Shown: positions 41,954-52,163 of the stretch, one piece after another
Layout: each line of letters opens with the position of its first letter
How positions within the stretch are numbered: the stretch's first letter is position 1
The notes under the pieces: generated by a model
What the model was told of the DNA's origin: nothing
The model's input: the letters and a program-made list of their open reading frames with translations, nothing else
Databases searched by the model: none
Source of the DNA: RGIG3513 sp045658985
GTDB taxonomy: Bacteria > Bacillota > Clostridia > Oscillospirales > Butyricicoccaceae
Direction of reading: 5' to 3'
Assembly (NCBI GenBank): GCA_045658985.1
Contig: JAZOWC010000068.1
Coordinates: 1 to 64,000, forward strand
Length of the DNA stretch: 64,000 nucleotides
Position numbers and translations under genes: made by a program

Positions 41954-43147
41954 TTATGCTTCTATGCCCTTTTCGTGCAGGCGGCGAAGGTATTCGTCCT
42001 TGACATTCTTGGCAAACTCCTCGTCATTGATGAAATCATAGCTGACGCCCGCCATGATCTTGGCGCAGTTTTTGAGGTAATTGGATGCTTCCTCGGTCTT
42101 GCCAAGAGCCACGTATTCGGGGGTGTGGGCCACTACGTTATCGCCGTACTCCACGTAGAACATAACGCCGGGGCAAACGTAGGATACGTTGCCGTAGTCG
42201 GTAGCGCCGCCGCCTGTGACGTTGATCTGAGCTTCGGTCTTGTGAACCAGCTTTTTGACGTCCAGCAGTGCTGCATTCTCCTCAACGGCGTTGTGCAGAG
42301 CCATATTGATGATAGTGTCGTAGAACATGGGATCGTGGGTGACCTTGACCTGTGTCTCGGTCATCATTGCGCTGCCCTCAACCACCAGGCGCATACGTCT
42401 CAGCATATCCTCAAGATAGGTTTTGTCGGCGCTGCGGCAGGTGATTCGTGCGCGGGCTTTGGGGTGGACGATGTTGGCGGCGCCTGTTCCCTCGAGAATG
42501 GTGTAGTGGATCCTCGAGCCGGTCTTTACGTGCTCGCGCAGGCACTCAAGGCCGTGAAAAGCCAGCACCATAGCGTCCAGAGCGCTTCTGCCCTTCTCGG
42601 GAGAGCCGCCTGCGTGGGCATTGATGCCTGTCCACTCCACCACAGAGGATGCCAGCGCAACGTGGTTGTTGCTGCCTGCGGTGGTGTTGGCGGTATGGTT
42701 GGAAAACACCATATCAAGCTCTTTAAAACAGCCTGCGTTGGCCATATTGATCTTGCCGCCGCGGGTCTCCTCTGCGGGTGTGCCGTAGATGACCAGCTTG
42801 TAGGGGCGGTCTTTGACACAGTCACGGATGGCCAGAGCCGCACCGATGGCGGCGGGAGTCTGCAGATGATGTCCGCAGCCGTGGCCCAGATCGGCCAGCG
42901 CGTCATACTCGCCGAGGAAGCCGATGACGGGGCCGCCCGTTCCCTGCTCGTACTCGGCGCGGAATGCGGTAGGCAAGCCGCCTGTGCCTATCTCTACCTT
43001 GAAGCCCTCTTTTTTGAGGTAATCTGTGAGGGTTTTGCAGGCATACTCCTCCTCAAAGCCGATTTCGGGATGATCGAATATATCATCGCTGAGGGCTTTG
43101 AGCTGAGGCAGGTATGTGTCAACTGCGGCGAAAATTTTATTCTTCAT
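41954..43147 (-). CDS. M20-family amidohydrolase, AbgB-like (copy 2)
   Basis: 397 residues from the ATG at 43147, aligned with the start of copy 1; a GTG three codons earlier lies in the upstream stop region. It has the same metal-site and PAEE motifs as copy 1 and is nearly colinear with it throughout. Main differences are in the C-terminal third (LDVKKLVHKTEAQINVTGGGATDYG), which suggests a different pocket. It follows the broken dipeptidase gene with only 2 bases between stop and start. Confidence 0.88.
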   Translation of the reverse strand: MKNKIFAAVDTYLPQLKALSDDIFDHPEIGFEEEYACKTLTDYLKKEGFKVEIGTGGLPTAFRAEYEQGTGGPVIGFLGEYDALADLGHGCGHHLQTPAAIGAALAIRDCVKDRPYKLVIYGTPAEETRGGKINMANAGCFKELDMVFSNHTANTTAGSNNHVALASSVVEWTGINAHAGGSPEKGRSALDAMVLAFHGLECLREHVKTGSRIHYTILEGTGAANIVHPKARARITCRSADKTYLEDMLRRMRLVVEGSAMMTETQVKVTHDPMFYDTIINMALHNAVEENAALLDVKKLVHKTEAQINVTGGGATDYGNVSYVCPGVMFYVEYGDNVVAHTPEYVALGKTEEASNYLKNCAKIMAGVSYDFINDEEFAKNVKDEYLRRLHEKGIEA

Positions 43148-43149
43148 AA

Positions 43150-44556
43150 TTACCACTCCATCTCGTTCAATCTAAGCAGCGCACGGGCATAAATACGCAT
43201 ACCCCGCTGCAGTCTGTCAAGTGATACACTCTCGTCCTTGCCGTGAGCGCTGCCAAAGCCGGGTGCAAAATCCTCGGGAGGCAGACAGCCGCTCATACCG
43301 TAGACCAGAGCGTTGGGCAGCACATGGGCATAGGTGCCGCCGCCTACGGTGTAGGGCTTGCTGTCGGAGCCACACTGCTCGTTGGCGATCTTTGTCAGCT
43401 CCCTGATAACGTCCCAGTCTCTGTCCAGCAGATAGGGGTCCGTTCCCCGCTGAATACCCGCTATCTCAAAGCCGTTGGCCTCGGCAAGGGTTCTGAGTCC
43501 CTCGGCGATACGCTCATAGGTGATCTCCATGGGATAACGGATATTGATGCCCATCTCGGGTCTGCCGTTTTTGTGCCGCACATCCACCATGGCAAGAGTC
43601 AGGTTGCCCATGATCCCATTTTGGCAGGCGATGCCGAACATCTCGCCCGCCACGTCGGTAGAGACTGCTTTGAGGAAGGCGGCTTTTTTTGCATCATTTT
43701 CGCTGAGCAGTCCGCTTTTGAGCATAGCGTCGGTGATGACGGTGATCATATTGCCCTCACGCTGGGGATGGGCGCAATGGACGGGGGCGGTGTTGGCGGT
43801 AAGCTTGATGCCACCATTATATTTTTCGGTATCACAGCCCTGTGCCTCTATATATGAGTCGGTGCTTATCCACGCCTCGGCCTTGCCGGGTGAATCGTCC
43901 CTGCCCGCCTCAAGTCTGACCGCATCCCAGGGGGTTTTGGCTATAATGCGTGCGCGGACGCAGCCTTTGCCGCCGTAGCCCACGGGAAAACCGCTGTCGG
44001 GCACAAGGGACAGTCTGGGTGCGGGATAGCGGCGGAGGAACTCTTTGACATCGGCCTTTTCGGGGGTGTTTTCCACCTCGGCCATTGCAGTTTCTTCGTT
44101 GCTGCCCACAAACAGGGCGGGATTGTATCTGAGCGAGATGCCCAGTTTTTTGAATATCTCAAGCAGGCGCAGGATGGCTACCAGCTGACCTTTGTTGTCG
44201 GTGACGCCGCGGCCGATGATGCAGCCTTTTTACTCAACGGCGTTGTAGGGGTCATAGTTCCAGCCGATGCCCTCATGCACAACGTCGCCGTGTGCCCAGA
44301 TACCGAGGTCGATCTCACCCTCATCAGGCGAAAGGCTGACCACGCCCGTGCCGTAATCACGGGTGACAAATCCGCGGTCTGCGCCCAGCGCCATAACCTC
44401 TTCCAGCAGGCGCTGAGGGCCCTCGCCGAAGGGTGCGCCCGGCAGGGGTGCTTCCCTCACCGAGCGGATGTTGACGAGGCGGATGACGTCAGCTGCAATA
44501 TTGGCACGATCGGCATCTATCAGTTCGTCGATCTGCCTGATCAGTTGCTCGTCCAT
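43150..44556 (-). pseudogene. Sapep/PepV-type M20 dipeptidase gene broken by one stop codon
   Basis: The frame from the ATG at 44556 to the stop at 43150 would encode about 468 residues and aligns end to end with the two intact paralogues upstream. It is interrupted at codon 109 (44232-44230), where TAA stands in place of the Tyr codon TAC found in both paralogues (NAVEY-KGC). Codons on both sides remain in frame, so a single base change explains it. Metal-site motifs on both sides of the stop (AHGDVV, GRG-TDNKGQL, SNEE, HGKDE) are intact, which suggests a recent event. It could be a sequencing or assembly error, a true pseudogene, or be read through; the 319-residue C-terminal part has an internal ATG at 44109 but lacks the first metal ligands. 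Confidence 0.85.
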
Positions 44557-44561
44557 AATTT

Positions 44562-45971
44562 TTACCATTCCATATCGTTGAGAGCCAGCATGGAACGTGC
44601 GTAGATACGCATACCTCTCTGCAGGCGGTCAAGCGACACGCTCTCGTCCTTGCCGTGAGCACCGCCGTGGCCTTTGGGGAAATCTTCGGGGGTCTTGTTG
44701 CCGCTGAAGCCAAAGGCGAGGCCGTTGGGCAGGCAGTGTGCATAGGTGCCGCCGCTGAGGGTGTAGGGAGCTTTGTCGTCGCCTGTGATCTCGTTGGAGA
44801 TCTTGTTGAGCTCTGTGATGATCTCCCAGTCCTTGTCCAGCAGGTAGGGACGCACGCCGCAATAGGTGTCAACCACCTCAAAGCCGTTGGCGGCTGCGGT
44901 GGCGGTAACCTTGGCAAGTACCTCCTCATAGGTGGTACCCATAGGATAGCGCATATTGATGCCGAACTCGATCTTGCCGTCAACCTCGATGATATCCAGC
45001 AGAGCAAGGGTAAGGTCGCCCATACCCACGCCCACGGTCTTGACGCCGAACATCGCACCGTCAACGTCCAGAGAAACGGCTTTGAGGAAGGCGGCTTTTT
45101 TGGCATCCGCCTCGGTCAGCAGATTATTGTCCAGCAGAGCACCGGTCACGATGGTGACCATATTTCCGCCGGGCTTGGGGTGTGCGGAGTGGATGGGAGG
45201 GGTCTCGGCGGTGACTTTGACGCCGTCTGCGCATTTTTCGGTGGTGCAGTTTTCAAACTCGGCATACTGTGCGCCGGGGAGGATAGCTACTGCCCTGCCG
45301 GGAGCGTCGGGTGTGCCTGCGGTGAAAGCAAGCTTCTCCCAGCCGTCAAAGCTCCGAAAACGCACGCGCATAGAGCCTTTGCCGCCGTAGCCTACGGGGA
45401 AGCTGCTGTCGGGAACCAGCGACAGACGGGGTGCTTTGAACTTGTTGATAAAGCCCACAGCCTCATCATTGCCGGGCAGACCCATCATGTCGGCCATACC
45501 GGCTTCTTCGTCGCTGCCCACGAACAGAGCGGGGTTGTATTTGAGGGGTGTGCCGAGCTTTTTGAACATGGTGAGCAGGTGCAGTGCCGATACCAGCTGG
45601 CCTTTGTTGTCGGTGGAGCCGCGGCCGACGATGCAGCCTTTGTACTCCACTGCGTTGTAGGGCTCAAAGTTCCAGCCCGAGCCCTCGTGGACAACGTCGC
45701 CGTGTGCCCAGATGCCCATATCTATCTCACCCTCGCGGAGGGCAAGGCTGATAACACCGGTGTTCTCGTACTCACGGACTACAAAGCCCAGCTCTCTGCC
45801 CATTTCCATAACCGTATCGAGCACCTTGCGGGGGCCTGCGCCGAAAGGCGCACCGGGCAGAGGATTTTCACGAACAGAGCGGATATTGACAAGCTTGATA
45901 ACGTCGGCGGCGATATTGGCACGGTCTGCATCAATAAGCTCGTCGATCTGTTTGATAATATCGTTATTCAT
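44562..45971 (-). CDS. M20 dipeptidase, Sapep/PepV type (copy 2)
   Basis: 469 residues from the ATG at 45971, which aligns with the start of the neighbouring paralogue; a TTG six codons earlier is the other option. It is a cytosolic dinuclear zinc dipeptidase; family members cleave L-amino-acid dipeptides and some accept beta-Ala or D-residues at the N-terminus. Motifs are His90-x-Asp92 (AHGDVV), Asp121 (STDNKGQL), the Glu pair in SDEEAG and the late His in GGAHGKDE. The large lid insert is seen at about 190-350. It lies in a run of three paralogues, each ending in the same EW dipeptide. Confidence 0.88.
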   Translation of the reverse strand: MNNDIIKQIDELIDADRANIAADVIKLVNIRSVRENPLPGAPFGAGPRKVLDTVMEMGRELGFVVREYENTGVISLALREGEIDMGIWAHGDVVHEGSGWNFEPYNAVEYKGCIVGRGSTDNKGQLVSALHLLTMFKKLGTPLKYNPALFVGSDEEAGMADMMGLPGNDEAVGFINKFKAPRLSLVPDSSFPVGYGGKGSMRVRFRSFDGWEKLAFTAGTPDAPGRAVAILPGAQYAEFENCTTEKCADGVKVTAETPPIHSAHPKPGGNMVTIVTGALLDNNLLTEADAKKAAFLKAVSLDVDGAMFGVKTVGVGMGDLTLALLDIIEVDGKIEFGINMRYPMGTTYEEVLAKVTATAAANGFEVVDTYCGVRPYLLDKDWEIITELNKISNEITGDDKAPYTLSGGTYAHCLPNGLAFGFSGNKTPEDFPKGHGGAHGKDESVSLDRLQRGMRIYARSMLALNDMEW

Positions 45972-45992
45972 ATCGGTATGTTTCTCCAAAGT

Positions 45993-47402
45993 TTACCACT
46001 CCATCTCGTTGAGAGCGAGGAATGCACGTGCATAGATGCGCATAGCTCTCTGCAGACGGTCGAGGGATACACATTCGTCCTTGCCGTGTGCGCCGCCGTG
46101 GCCTACGGGGAAATCTTCGGGCTTCTTGTTGCCGTTCATACCGTAGACCAGAGCGTTGGGCAGACGGTGTGCATAGGTGCCGCCGCCGAGGGTGTAGGGA
46201 GCCTTGTCCTCACCTGTCACGTCGTTGGATACCTGATTGAGCACCTTGATAACATCCCACTCACTGTCCAGCAGGTAGGGGTTGGTGCCGCGGGTTGCGG
46301 CAGTGAGCTCAAAGCCGTTCTCCTCTGCGAAAGCGGCAAGCTGCTCGGTGATCTTCTCGTATGTAGTCTCGATGGGGTAACGGATGTTGACAGCAAACTC
46401 GGGCTTGCCGTCCACGTCGGTGACAGATACCAGAGCAAAGGTCAGGTTCTTGGTAGCGCCGCCGCCTGCTGCGACACCGAACTTCTCGCCTGCGATGTCC
46501 AGAGATGCCATGTTGAGGAATGCGGCCTTCTTGGCGTCCTCCTCGCTGAGCAGATTGTTCTGGAGCAGGGCTCTGGTGATAAAGGTGACCATATTGCCCT
46601 CTGCCTTGGGGCTGGAGGTGTGGATGGGAGCGCTCTCTGCGGTGACCTTGAGGACTTCGCCGCGCTCGACTGTGCAGCCTTCCATATCGGGGCAGTCTTT
46701 GAGGGTCTTGAACCATACTTCTGCCAGACCGGGAGCACCCGTCTGACCTGCGATCATCTTGATGCCCTCCCAGGGGGTCTTGGCTCTGAATCTTGCGCCT
46801 ACGGAGCCCTTGCCGCCGTAGCCTACGGGGAAGCCGCCGTCGGGAACCAGAGACAGCTTGGGGCACTTGTATACGTTGATAAAGCCCTGAGCATCCTCAT
46901 TGCCGGGAACGCCGATCATATCGCCCATACCGGTCTCCTCGTTGCTGCCGATGTACAGAGCGGGGTTGTACTTGAGCTCAACACCCAGCTTCTTGAAGAT
47001 CTCCAGCAGGCGCAGGATGGCTACCAGCTGACCCTTGTTGTCGGTGGAGCCGCGGCCGATGATACAGCCCTTGTACTCGATGGCGTTGTAGGGCTCGTAG
47101 ATCCAGCCGATACCCTCGTGAACAACGTCGCCGTGTGCCCATACGCCCAGATCGATCTCACCGGGCTTGAGTGCTACGCTGGCAACGGCTGCCTTATCGT
47201 AGAAGAAGGTCTCCAGACCGCGATCTGCGCCCATCTCGAGCACGGTGTCAAGCACCTTGCGGGGGCCTGCGCCGAAGGGTGCGCCGGGCAGGGGTTCTTC
47301 TCTGACCGAACGGATATTGACCAGCTTTATAACGTCGGCTGCAATATTGGCACGGTCGGCATCTATAAGTTCGTCGATTTTTTTGATAAGCTCCTGATTC
47401 AT
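45993..47402 (-). CDS. M20 dipeptidase, Sapep/PepV type (copy 1)
   Basis: 469 residues. Metal-site motifs are His90, Asp92, Asp121 and the Glu155-Glu156 pair (SNEETG), with His in GGAHGKDE near the end. The lid domain has insertions typical of PepV/Sapep. It is closely similar to copy 2 over the whole length, so duplication in place is likely. It begins 40 bases after the last D-aminoacylase gene with no terminator between, so read-through from the deacylase operon is expected. Confidence 0.88.
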   Translation of the reverse strand: MNQELIKKIDELIDADRANIAADVIKLVNIRSVREEPLPGAPFGAGPRKVLDTVLEMGADRGLETFFYDKAAVASVALKPGEIDLGVWAHGDVVHEGIGWIYEPYNAIEYKGCIIGRGSTDNKGQLVAILRLLEIFKKLGVELKYNPALYIGSNEETGMGDMIGVPGNEDAQGFINVYKCPKLSLVPDGGFPVGYGGKGSVGARFRAKTPWEGIKMIAGQTGAPGLAEVWFKTLKDCPDMEGCTVERGEVLKVTAESAPIHTSSPKAEGNMVTFITRALLQNNLLSEEDAKKAAFLNMASLDIAGEKFGVAAGGGATKNLTFALVSVTDVDGKPEFAVNIRYPIETTYEKITEQLAAFAEENGFELTAATRGTNPYLLDSEWDVIKVLNQVSNDVTGEDKAPYTLGGGTYAHRLPNALVYGMNGNKKPEDFPVGHGGAHGKDECVSLDRLQRAMRIYARAFLALNEMEW

Positions 47403-47442
47403 GGTTTGTGATCCTTTCTTTATGTACGTATCAAAGTATTAT

Positions 47443-49011
47443 TCAAAGCTCGCGGGTGATGACTCTGCCGCCCTTTTCGCCGGTAGCTTCGCCGTCTACA
47501 GCGGCTATTTTACCGCCGACGATGACGTAATTGAGGCCCTCGTTCTTCAGGGTGCAGTCAACGAATGTAGCGCCGTCGATGATCTTGTTTTCGTCAAAGA
47601 TGCAGATGTCGGCATCCATACCGGCACGGATGAGACCCTTGGTGTCCAGGCCGTAGACGGCGGCGGGCATGCTGGTCATCTTGCGGATCATCTCGGGCAG
47701 TGTGCAGGCGCCCTTTTCGCGGACGTATCTGCCCAGCACTCTGGGGAAGGAGCCGCGCAGGCGGGGATGGTATTTGCGCAGGGTGGGTCTGCCCACACCG
47801 CTGTCGGTGCCGATCATTGCCCGCTCGTAGCCCATAATGGCGCATACGTCATCATCGGAGATACCGAAGTAGCAGGCCATACCCTTGAGGTCGTTGAGAA
47901 TAAGCAGGTCAAAGAGTGCCTCGTAGTGATCCTCTTTGCCCATCATAGCGGCGACCTCACTCATACGCTTGCCCTCGTACTGAGGAGCGTTGGCGATGGT
48001 GTTGAGCTGTACCCAGTCCAGATCCTCTCTGCCGTAGCGCTCTACGTTGCGACGGCGGAGTGCGGCGCGGACTTCGGGCTTTTTGAGTTCCTCCAGCATT
48101 ACATCGTGGGAGTTGGCTCTGAACTCGATAGTGCCGAAAATAGGCAGCAGGGAGGTATTGTAGGCGTTATAGGGATAAACGTCGGCATAGACGTCCAGTC
48201 CCTCGGCGTTGGCCTCGTCAATGAGTCGCATCAGGTTGTACACCTTGCCCCAGTTTTCTTCTCTGTCGCTGGACTTGAGGTGGGAGACGACGCCTCTGGC
48301 GCCGCTCTCGCGCAGTACCTGCAAAAACTCCTTGACGGCGGCGGCAACGTTGTCACCCTCGTTGCGGATATGTGCGGTAACCACGCCGCCGTACTCGGCG
48401 GCCACCTTGGCAAGCGCCGACATCTCGGGCACTTCGCTGTAGCAGCCGGGGTTGTAGCCCAGACCGAAGGACAGACCCAGCGCACCCGCCTCCATGGCGT
48501 CGCGGACATAGTCTTTCATTTTTTCCAGTTCTTCCTCGGTGGGGGTGCGGAAGGCATTGCCCATTACTGCGTCGCGGATGGAGTTGTGGCCTACAAGCAC
48601 CATACTGTTGGCGCCCTGAGGCACGGTCCTGGCAATGCTCAAAAATGTGCTCATATCCTTGTAGACATCGCACTCGAGACCGAACTCACCGATCTGCTCG
48701 GCTTTCTCACGGCTGCCGCTGTAGGGAGCGGGAGAGCCGCCGCACTGACCGCCGATGGAGGTGGTGATGCCCTGCTCGATCTTCTCTTTCTGCAGAGGCT
48801 GCAAAAGTACCCAGCCGTCATTGTGGGAGTGAGAGTCGATAAAGCCGGGGGTGACGGTGAGGCCGCGGGCGTCTATCTCCCGCTGGGCAGATTCACGGAT
48901 GATTTTGGAGACCTTGGCTATTTTGCCGTCTTTGACAGCGATATCGGCATAAAAAGAAGGGCCGCCGGTACCGTCAAGGATCTTGCCGTTTCTGATAATA
49001 ATATCGTACAT
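47443..49011 (-). CDS. N-acyl-D-amino-acid deacylase family (copy 6 of 6 in the operon)
   Basis: 522 residues, amidohydrolase superfamily (D-aminoacylase group), which removes acyl groups from N-acyl-D-amino acids. It opens with the conserved DIIIRNGKILDGTG; the metal site is built from the HSHND pair after GFIDS, the Cys of GGQCGG, a VSHLK His (others in the operon have SHHK) and the Asp of GTDSG. The C-terminal small beta domain includes ADICIFDENKII. It is the most divergent of copies 2-6 in the middle region (GTIEFRANSHDV). It lies 14 bases after copy 5. Confidence 0.87.
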   Translation of the reverse strand: MYDIIIRNGKILDGTGGPSFYADIAVKDGKIAKVSKIIRESAQREIDARGLTVTPGFIDSHSHNDGWVLLQPLQKEKIEQGITTSIGGQCGGSPAPYSGSREKAEQIGEFGLECDVYKDMSTFLSIARTVPQGANSMVLVGHNSIRDAVMGNAFRTPTEEELEKMKDYVRDAMEAGALGLSFGLGYNPGCYSEVPEMSALAKVAAEYGGVVTAHIRNEGDNVAAAVKEFLQVLRESGARGVVSHLKSSDREENWGKVYNLMRLIDEANAEGLDVYADVYPYNAYNTSLLPIFGTIEFRANSHDVMLEELKKPEVRAALRRRNVERYGREDLDWVQLNTIANAPQYEGKRMSEVAAMMGKEDHYEALFDLLILNDLKGMACYFGISDDDVCAIMGYERAMIGTDSGVGRPTLRKYHPRLRGSFPRVLGRYVREKGACTLPEMIRKMTSMPAAVYGLDTKGLIRAGMDADICIFDENKIIDGATFVDCTLKNEGLNYVIVGGKIAAVDGEATGEKGGRVITREL

Positions 49012-49025
49012 TTTTAACTCCTGAT

Positions 49026-50588
49026 TTATTCCTCTCTGAGCAGGACTCTGCCTGCTCTCGTGCCGTTGTATACGGCGTTTTCGGCGGCGACCTTGCCGCC
49101 CACTATAACGTAATTAAGTCCGTCTGCAGGCGCTCTGCAGTCATCAAAGGATGCGTTGTCGATGATCGTGTCGGGATCGATGATGCAGATGTCGGCGTCA
49201 AAGCCGTCCCAGATGAGACCCTTGGTCTTGAATCCGTATACGGCGGCGGGCATTGCGGTCATTTTGCGGATCATCTCGGGCAGAGTGGTGACTCCCCTCT
49301 CGCGGACGTATCTGCCCAGCACTCTGGTGAAGGAGGCCGACATACGGGGATGGAAGAATATCTGCTCGCCCGCAACGCCCGAATCGGTGCAGATCATGGC
49401 TCGCTTGTGTGCCATAACCGTCTCAACGTCCTCCTCGCACATAGTGAAGAAGCAGGCGGAGGTGACCATATTGCAGTCGATCATTATATCGAACATCACG
49501 TCGTAGTGATCCTGACCCTTCTCGCGGGCGATATCGCCCACAAGTCTGCCCGAATACTCGGGATGGGCAGGACAGACGGTGATCTGCACCCAGTCGAGAT
49601 CTTCTTTGCCGTAGTGGTCTACGTTGATCCTGCGGACTTTGGCGCGATACTCGGGATCACGCAGCATCTCGCTGAGCCTGTCATTGCCCACGCTGCGGTC
49701 AGCTCGGGGGATGAACATACTCAGCATATTGGTATGTGATGCCGTAAAGGGATAAACATCGCAGTACACGTCATAGCCCTCGGCATTGGCCTCATCTATC
49801 ATACGCAGGGTGTGGGAGACCTTGCCCCAGTTTTCTTCTTTCTGATAGCATTTGTGGTGGGAGATAACGCCGCGGCAGCCGGAAGCTTTTATAATGGACA
49901 GGTATTCTTTGGTAGCGCGGATAAGATAGTCTGCCTCGTCGCGCATATGAGCGGCCAGCACGCCCTCGTACTCTTTGACCACCTTGGCAAGCTCGATGCA
50001 CTCCTCTGTGGAGGCATAGCAGCCGGGGGCATAAAAGAGGCCGAAGGACATACCGAACGCGCCGTGCTCGAGAGCATCGCGGAGGAGGACTTTCATCCCG
50101 GCCATCTCTTCTGCGGTGGGTGCGCGGTTGTCCAGACCCATAACGGCGCGTCTCAGCTGACCATGACCTACAAGCAGAGCCATATTGCTGCCCAGAGGCA
50201 CGTCTTTGGCAATATCAAGCAGGCTGCCCATGGTCTTGTAGACCACCTGACGGTCACCGAAATCGCCAACCGGCTTGGAGAGTGTGTCAGTCTTGGCCAG
50301 CGGTGCAATGCTGCCGCCGCACTGACCGGACAAAGTGGTGGTAATGCCCTGCTGAACCTTTTCGATCTGGTCGGGATAGGGCAGCAGCTCGCGGTCACTG
50401 TGTCCGTGAGAGTCAATAAAGCCGGGGGTGACTGTCAGGCCGCGGGCATCGATGACGCGGGTGGCGTCGCCCTGTATGCCCTTTTTGACCTTGACTATTT
50501 TGCCGTCTTTGACGGCTACGTCGGCAAAGTATGACGGCGAGCCTGTGCCGTCGATTATTTTGCCGTTTTTGATAAGCAGATCAAACAT
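49026..50588 (-). CDS. N-acyl-D-amino-acid deacylase family (copy 5 of 6)
   Basis: 520 residues. Metal-site residues are His61 and His63 (DSHGHSD), Cys90 (SGQCGG), the SHHK His and the Asp of CTDSG. The segment SHTNMLSMFIPRADRS is shared with copy 4 but not with copies 2 and 3, so copies 4 and 5 are sister paralogues. GAGGA lies about 10 bases upstream of the start, and the gene is separated from copy 4 by 7 bases. Substrate differences between the copies would have to come from the middle specificity loop, which is where they diverge. Confidence 0.87.
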   Translation of the reverse strand: MFDLLIKNGKIIDGTGSPSYFADVAVKDGKIVKVKKGIQGDATRVIDARGLTVTPGFIDSHGHSDRELLPYPDQIEKVQQGITTTLSGQCGGSIAPLAKTDTLSKPVGDFGDRQVVYKTMGSLLDIAKDVPLGSNMALLVGHGQLRRAVMGLDNRAPTAEEMAGMKVLLRDALEHGAFGMSFGLFYAPGCYASTEECIELAKVVKEYEGVLAAHMRDEADYLIRATKEYLSIIKASGCRGVISHHKCYQKEENWGKVSHTLRMIDEANAEGYDVYCDVYPFTASHTNMLSMFIPRADRSVGNDRLSEMLRDPEYRAKVRRINVDHYGKEDLDWVQITVCPAHPEYSGRLVGDIAREKGQDHYDVMFDIMIDCNMVTSACFFTMCEEDVETVMAHKRAMICTDSGVAGEQIFFHPRMSASFTRVLGRYVRERGVTTLPEMIRKMTAMPAAVYGFKTKGLIWDGFDADICIIDPDTIIDNASFDDCRAPADGLNYVIVGGKVAAENAVYNGTRAGRVLLREE

Positions 50589-50595
50589 TATACGA

Positions 50596-52158
50596 TCAGT
50601 CCTCTCTCAAAAGCACCTTTCCGCAGCATTTGCCATTGAATACGGCGTTCTCTGCAACTACCTCACCGCCGATGATGACGTAATTCAGACCCTCGGCACG
50701 TGCTTTGCAGTCGGTGAAGGATGCTTTGTCCACGATCTTGTCGGCATCAAAGATGCAGATGTCAGCGTCAAAGCCGTCCCAGATGATGCCCTTGGATTTG
50801 AGGCCGTAGACGGCGGCGGGCATTGCGGTCATCTTGCGGATCATCTCGGGCAGAGTGGTGACTCCCCTCTCGCGGACGTACTCACCCAGTGTTCTGGTGA
50901 AGGATGCGGTCAGTCTGGGATGGAAGAACACCTTGCCTGCGGTGATGCCGCTGTCGGTGCAGATCATTGCACGGGGATGTGCCATGATGGTCTCCACGTC
51001 TTCTTCGCACATTGTGAAATAGCAGGCCGAGCAGGCGACTTTGCTGTCGTGCATAATGTCAAACAGCATCTCATAGGGCTCCTTGCCCTTTTCGCGGGCG
51101 ATGTCTCCAACTACCCTGCCCGAATACTCGGGGTTGCCGGGGCAGATGGTGACCTGAACCCAGTCAAGATCTTCTTTGCCGTAGTAGCTGACGTTGATGT
51201 TGCGTACTCTCTCGCGGTACTGAGGATCTTCCAGCATCTTGGTCAGACCGTCAAGACCTGCCGCTCTGTCCTCGCGGGGGATGAACATACTCTGCATATT
51301 GGTATGGGATGCGATGTAGGGGTATACGTCGCAGTAGAGGTCGTAGCCCTCGGCGTTGGTCTCGTCGATCATACGCAGGGTGTGGCTGACCTTGCCCCAG
51401 TTTTCTTCTTTCTCATAGCATTTGTGGTGGGAGATAACGCCGCGGCAGCCCGAGTCTTTGACGATGGCGATAAACTCCTTGGTAGAGCGGATGAGATAGT
51501 CTGCCTCGTCACGGATGTGGGAGGTAATAACGCCCTCGTACTCCTTGACGATTTTGGCAAGCTCGATGCACTCATTGACCTCGGCATAGCAGCCGGGAGC
51601 ATAAAACAGACCAAAGGACACGCCCATTGCGCCGTGCTCCATACCCTCGCGTACCAGAGCTTTCATCTGATCCATTTCGCTCTCGGTGGGTGCGCGGTTT
51701 TCAAGACCCATAACGGCACGTCTCAGCTGGCTGTGACCCATCAGGATGCCCGTGTTGCTGCCCTGAGGCACGTCTTTGGCTATATCAAGCAGGGTGCCCA
51801 TGGTCTTGTACAGATCAAGCTGGATGCCGAAGTTGCCCACCTGCTTGGGGGTGGTTGCGTACTTCGAAATAGGTGCGATACTGTCGCCGCACTGGCCTGC
51901 AATGGTGGTGGTGATGCCCTGCTCGACCTTTTCGGTCTGATCGGGGTGGGACAGCACAAAGCTGTCGTTGTGACCGTGAGAATCGATAAAGCCGGGGGAA
52001 ACGATCAGGCCGGTGGCGTCAATGATCTGCTTGGCATCGCCGCAGATGCCCTTTTTGACCTTGACGATCTTGCCATCCTTGACGGCTACGTCGGCCTGAT
52101 AAGAAGGCGAGCCTGTGCCGTCGATAACTTTGCCGTTTTTGATAAGTATGTCAAACAT
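50596..52158 (-). CDS. N-acyl-D-amino-acid deacylase family (copy 4 of 6)
   Basis: 520 residues, colinear with copy 5 and roughly three-quarters identical by eye. It has DSHGHND, AGQCGD (the residue after Cys-Gly is Asp, whereas the others have Gly or Thr), SHHK and CTDSG. The loop SHTNMQSMFIPREDRA marks the same subgroup as copy 5. Five bases separate it from copy 3. All catalytic residues known for D-aminoacylases appear to be present. Confidence 0.87.
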   Translation of the reverse strand: MFDILIKNGKVIDGTGSPSYQADVAVKDGKIVKVKKGICGDAKQIIDATGLIVSPGFIDSHGHNDSFVLSHPDQTEKVEQGITTTIAGQCGDSIAPISKYATTPKQVGNFGIQLDLYKTMGTLLDIAKDVPQGSNTGILMGHSQLRRAVMGLENRAPTESEMDQMKALVREGMEHGAMGVSFGLFYAPGCYAEVNECIELAKIVKEYEGVITSHIRDEADYLIRSTKEFIAIVKDSGCRGVISHHKCYEKEENWGKVSHTLRMIDETNAEGYDLYCDVYPYIASHTNMQSMFIPREDRAAGLDGLTKMLEDPQYRERVRNINVSYYGKEDLDWVQVTICPGNPEYSGRVVGDIAREKGKEPYEMLFDIMHDSKVACSACYFTMCEEDVETIMAHPRAMICTDSGITAGKVFFHPRLTASFTRTLGEYVRERGVTTLPEMIRKMTAMPAAVYGLKSKGIIWDGFDADICIFDADKIVDKASFTDCKARAEGLNYVIIGGEVVAENAVFNGKCCGKVLLRED

Positions 52159-52163
52159 AGTGA

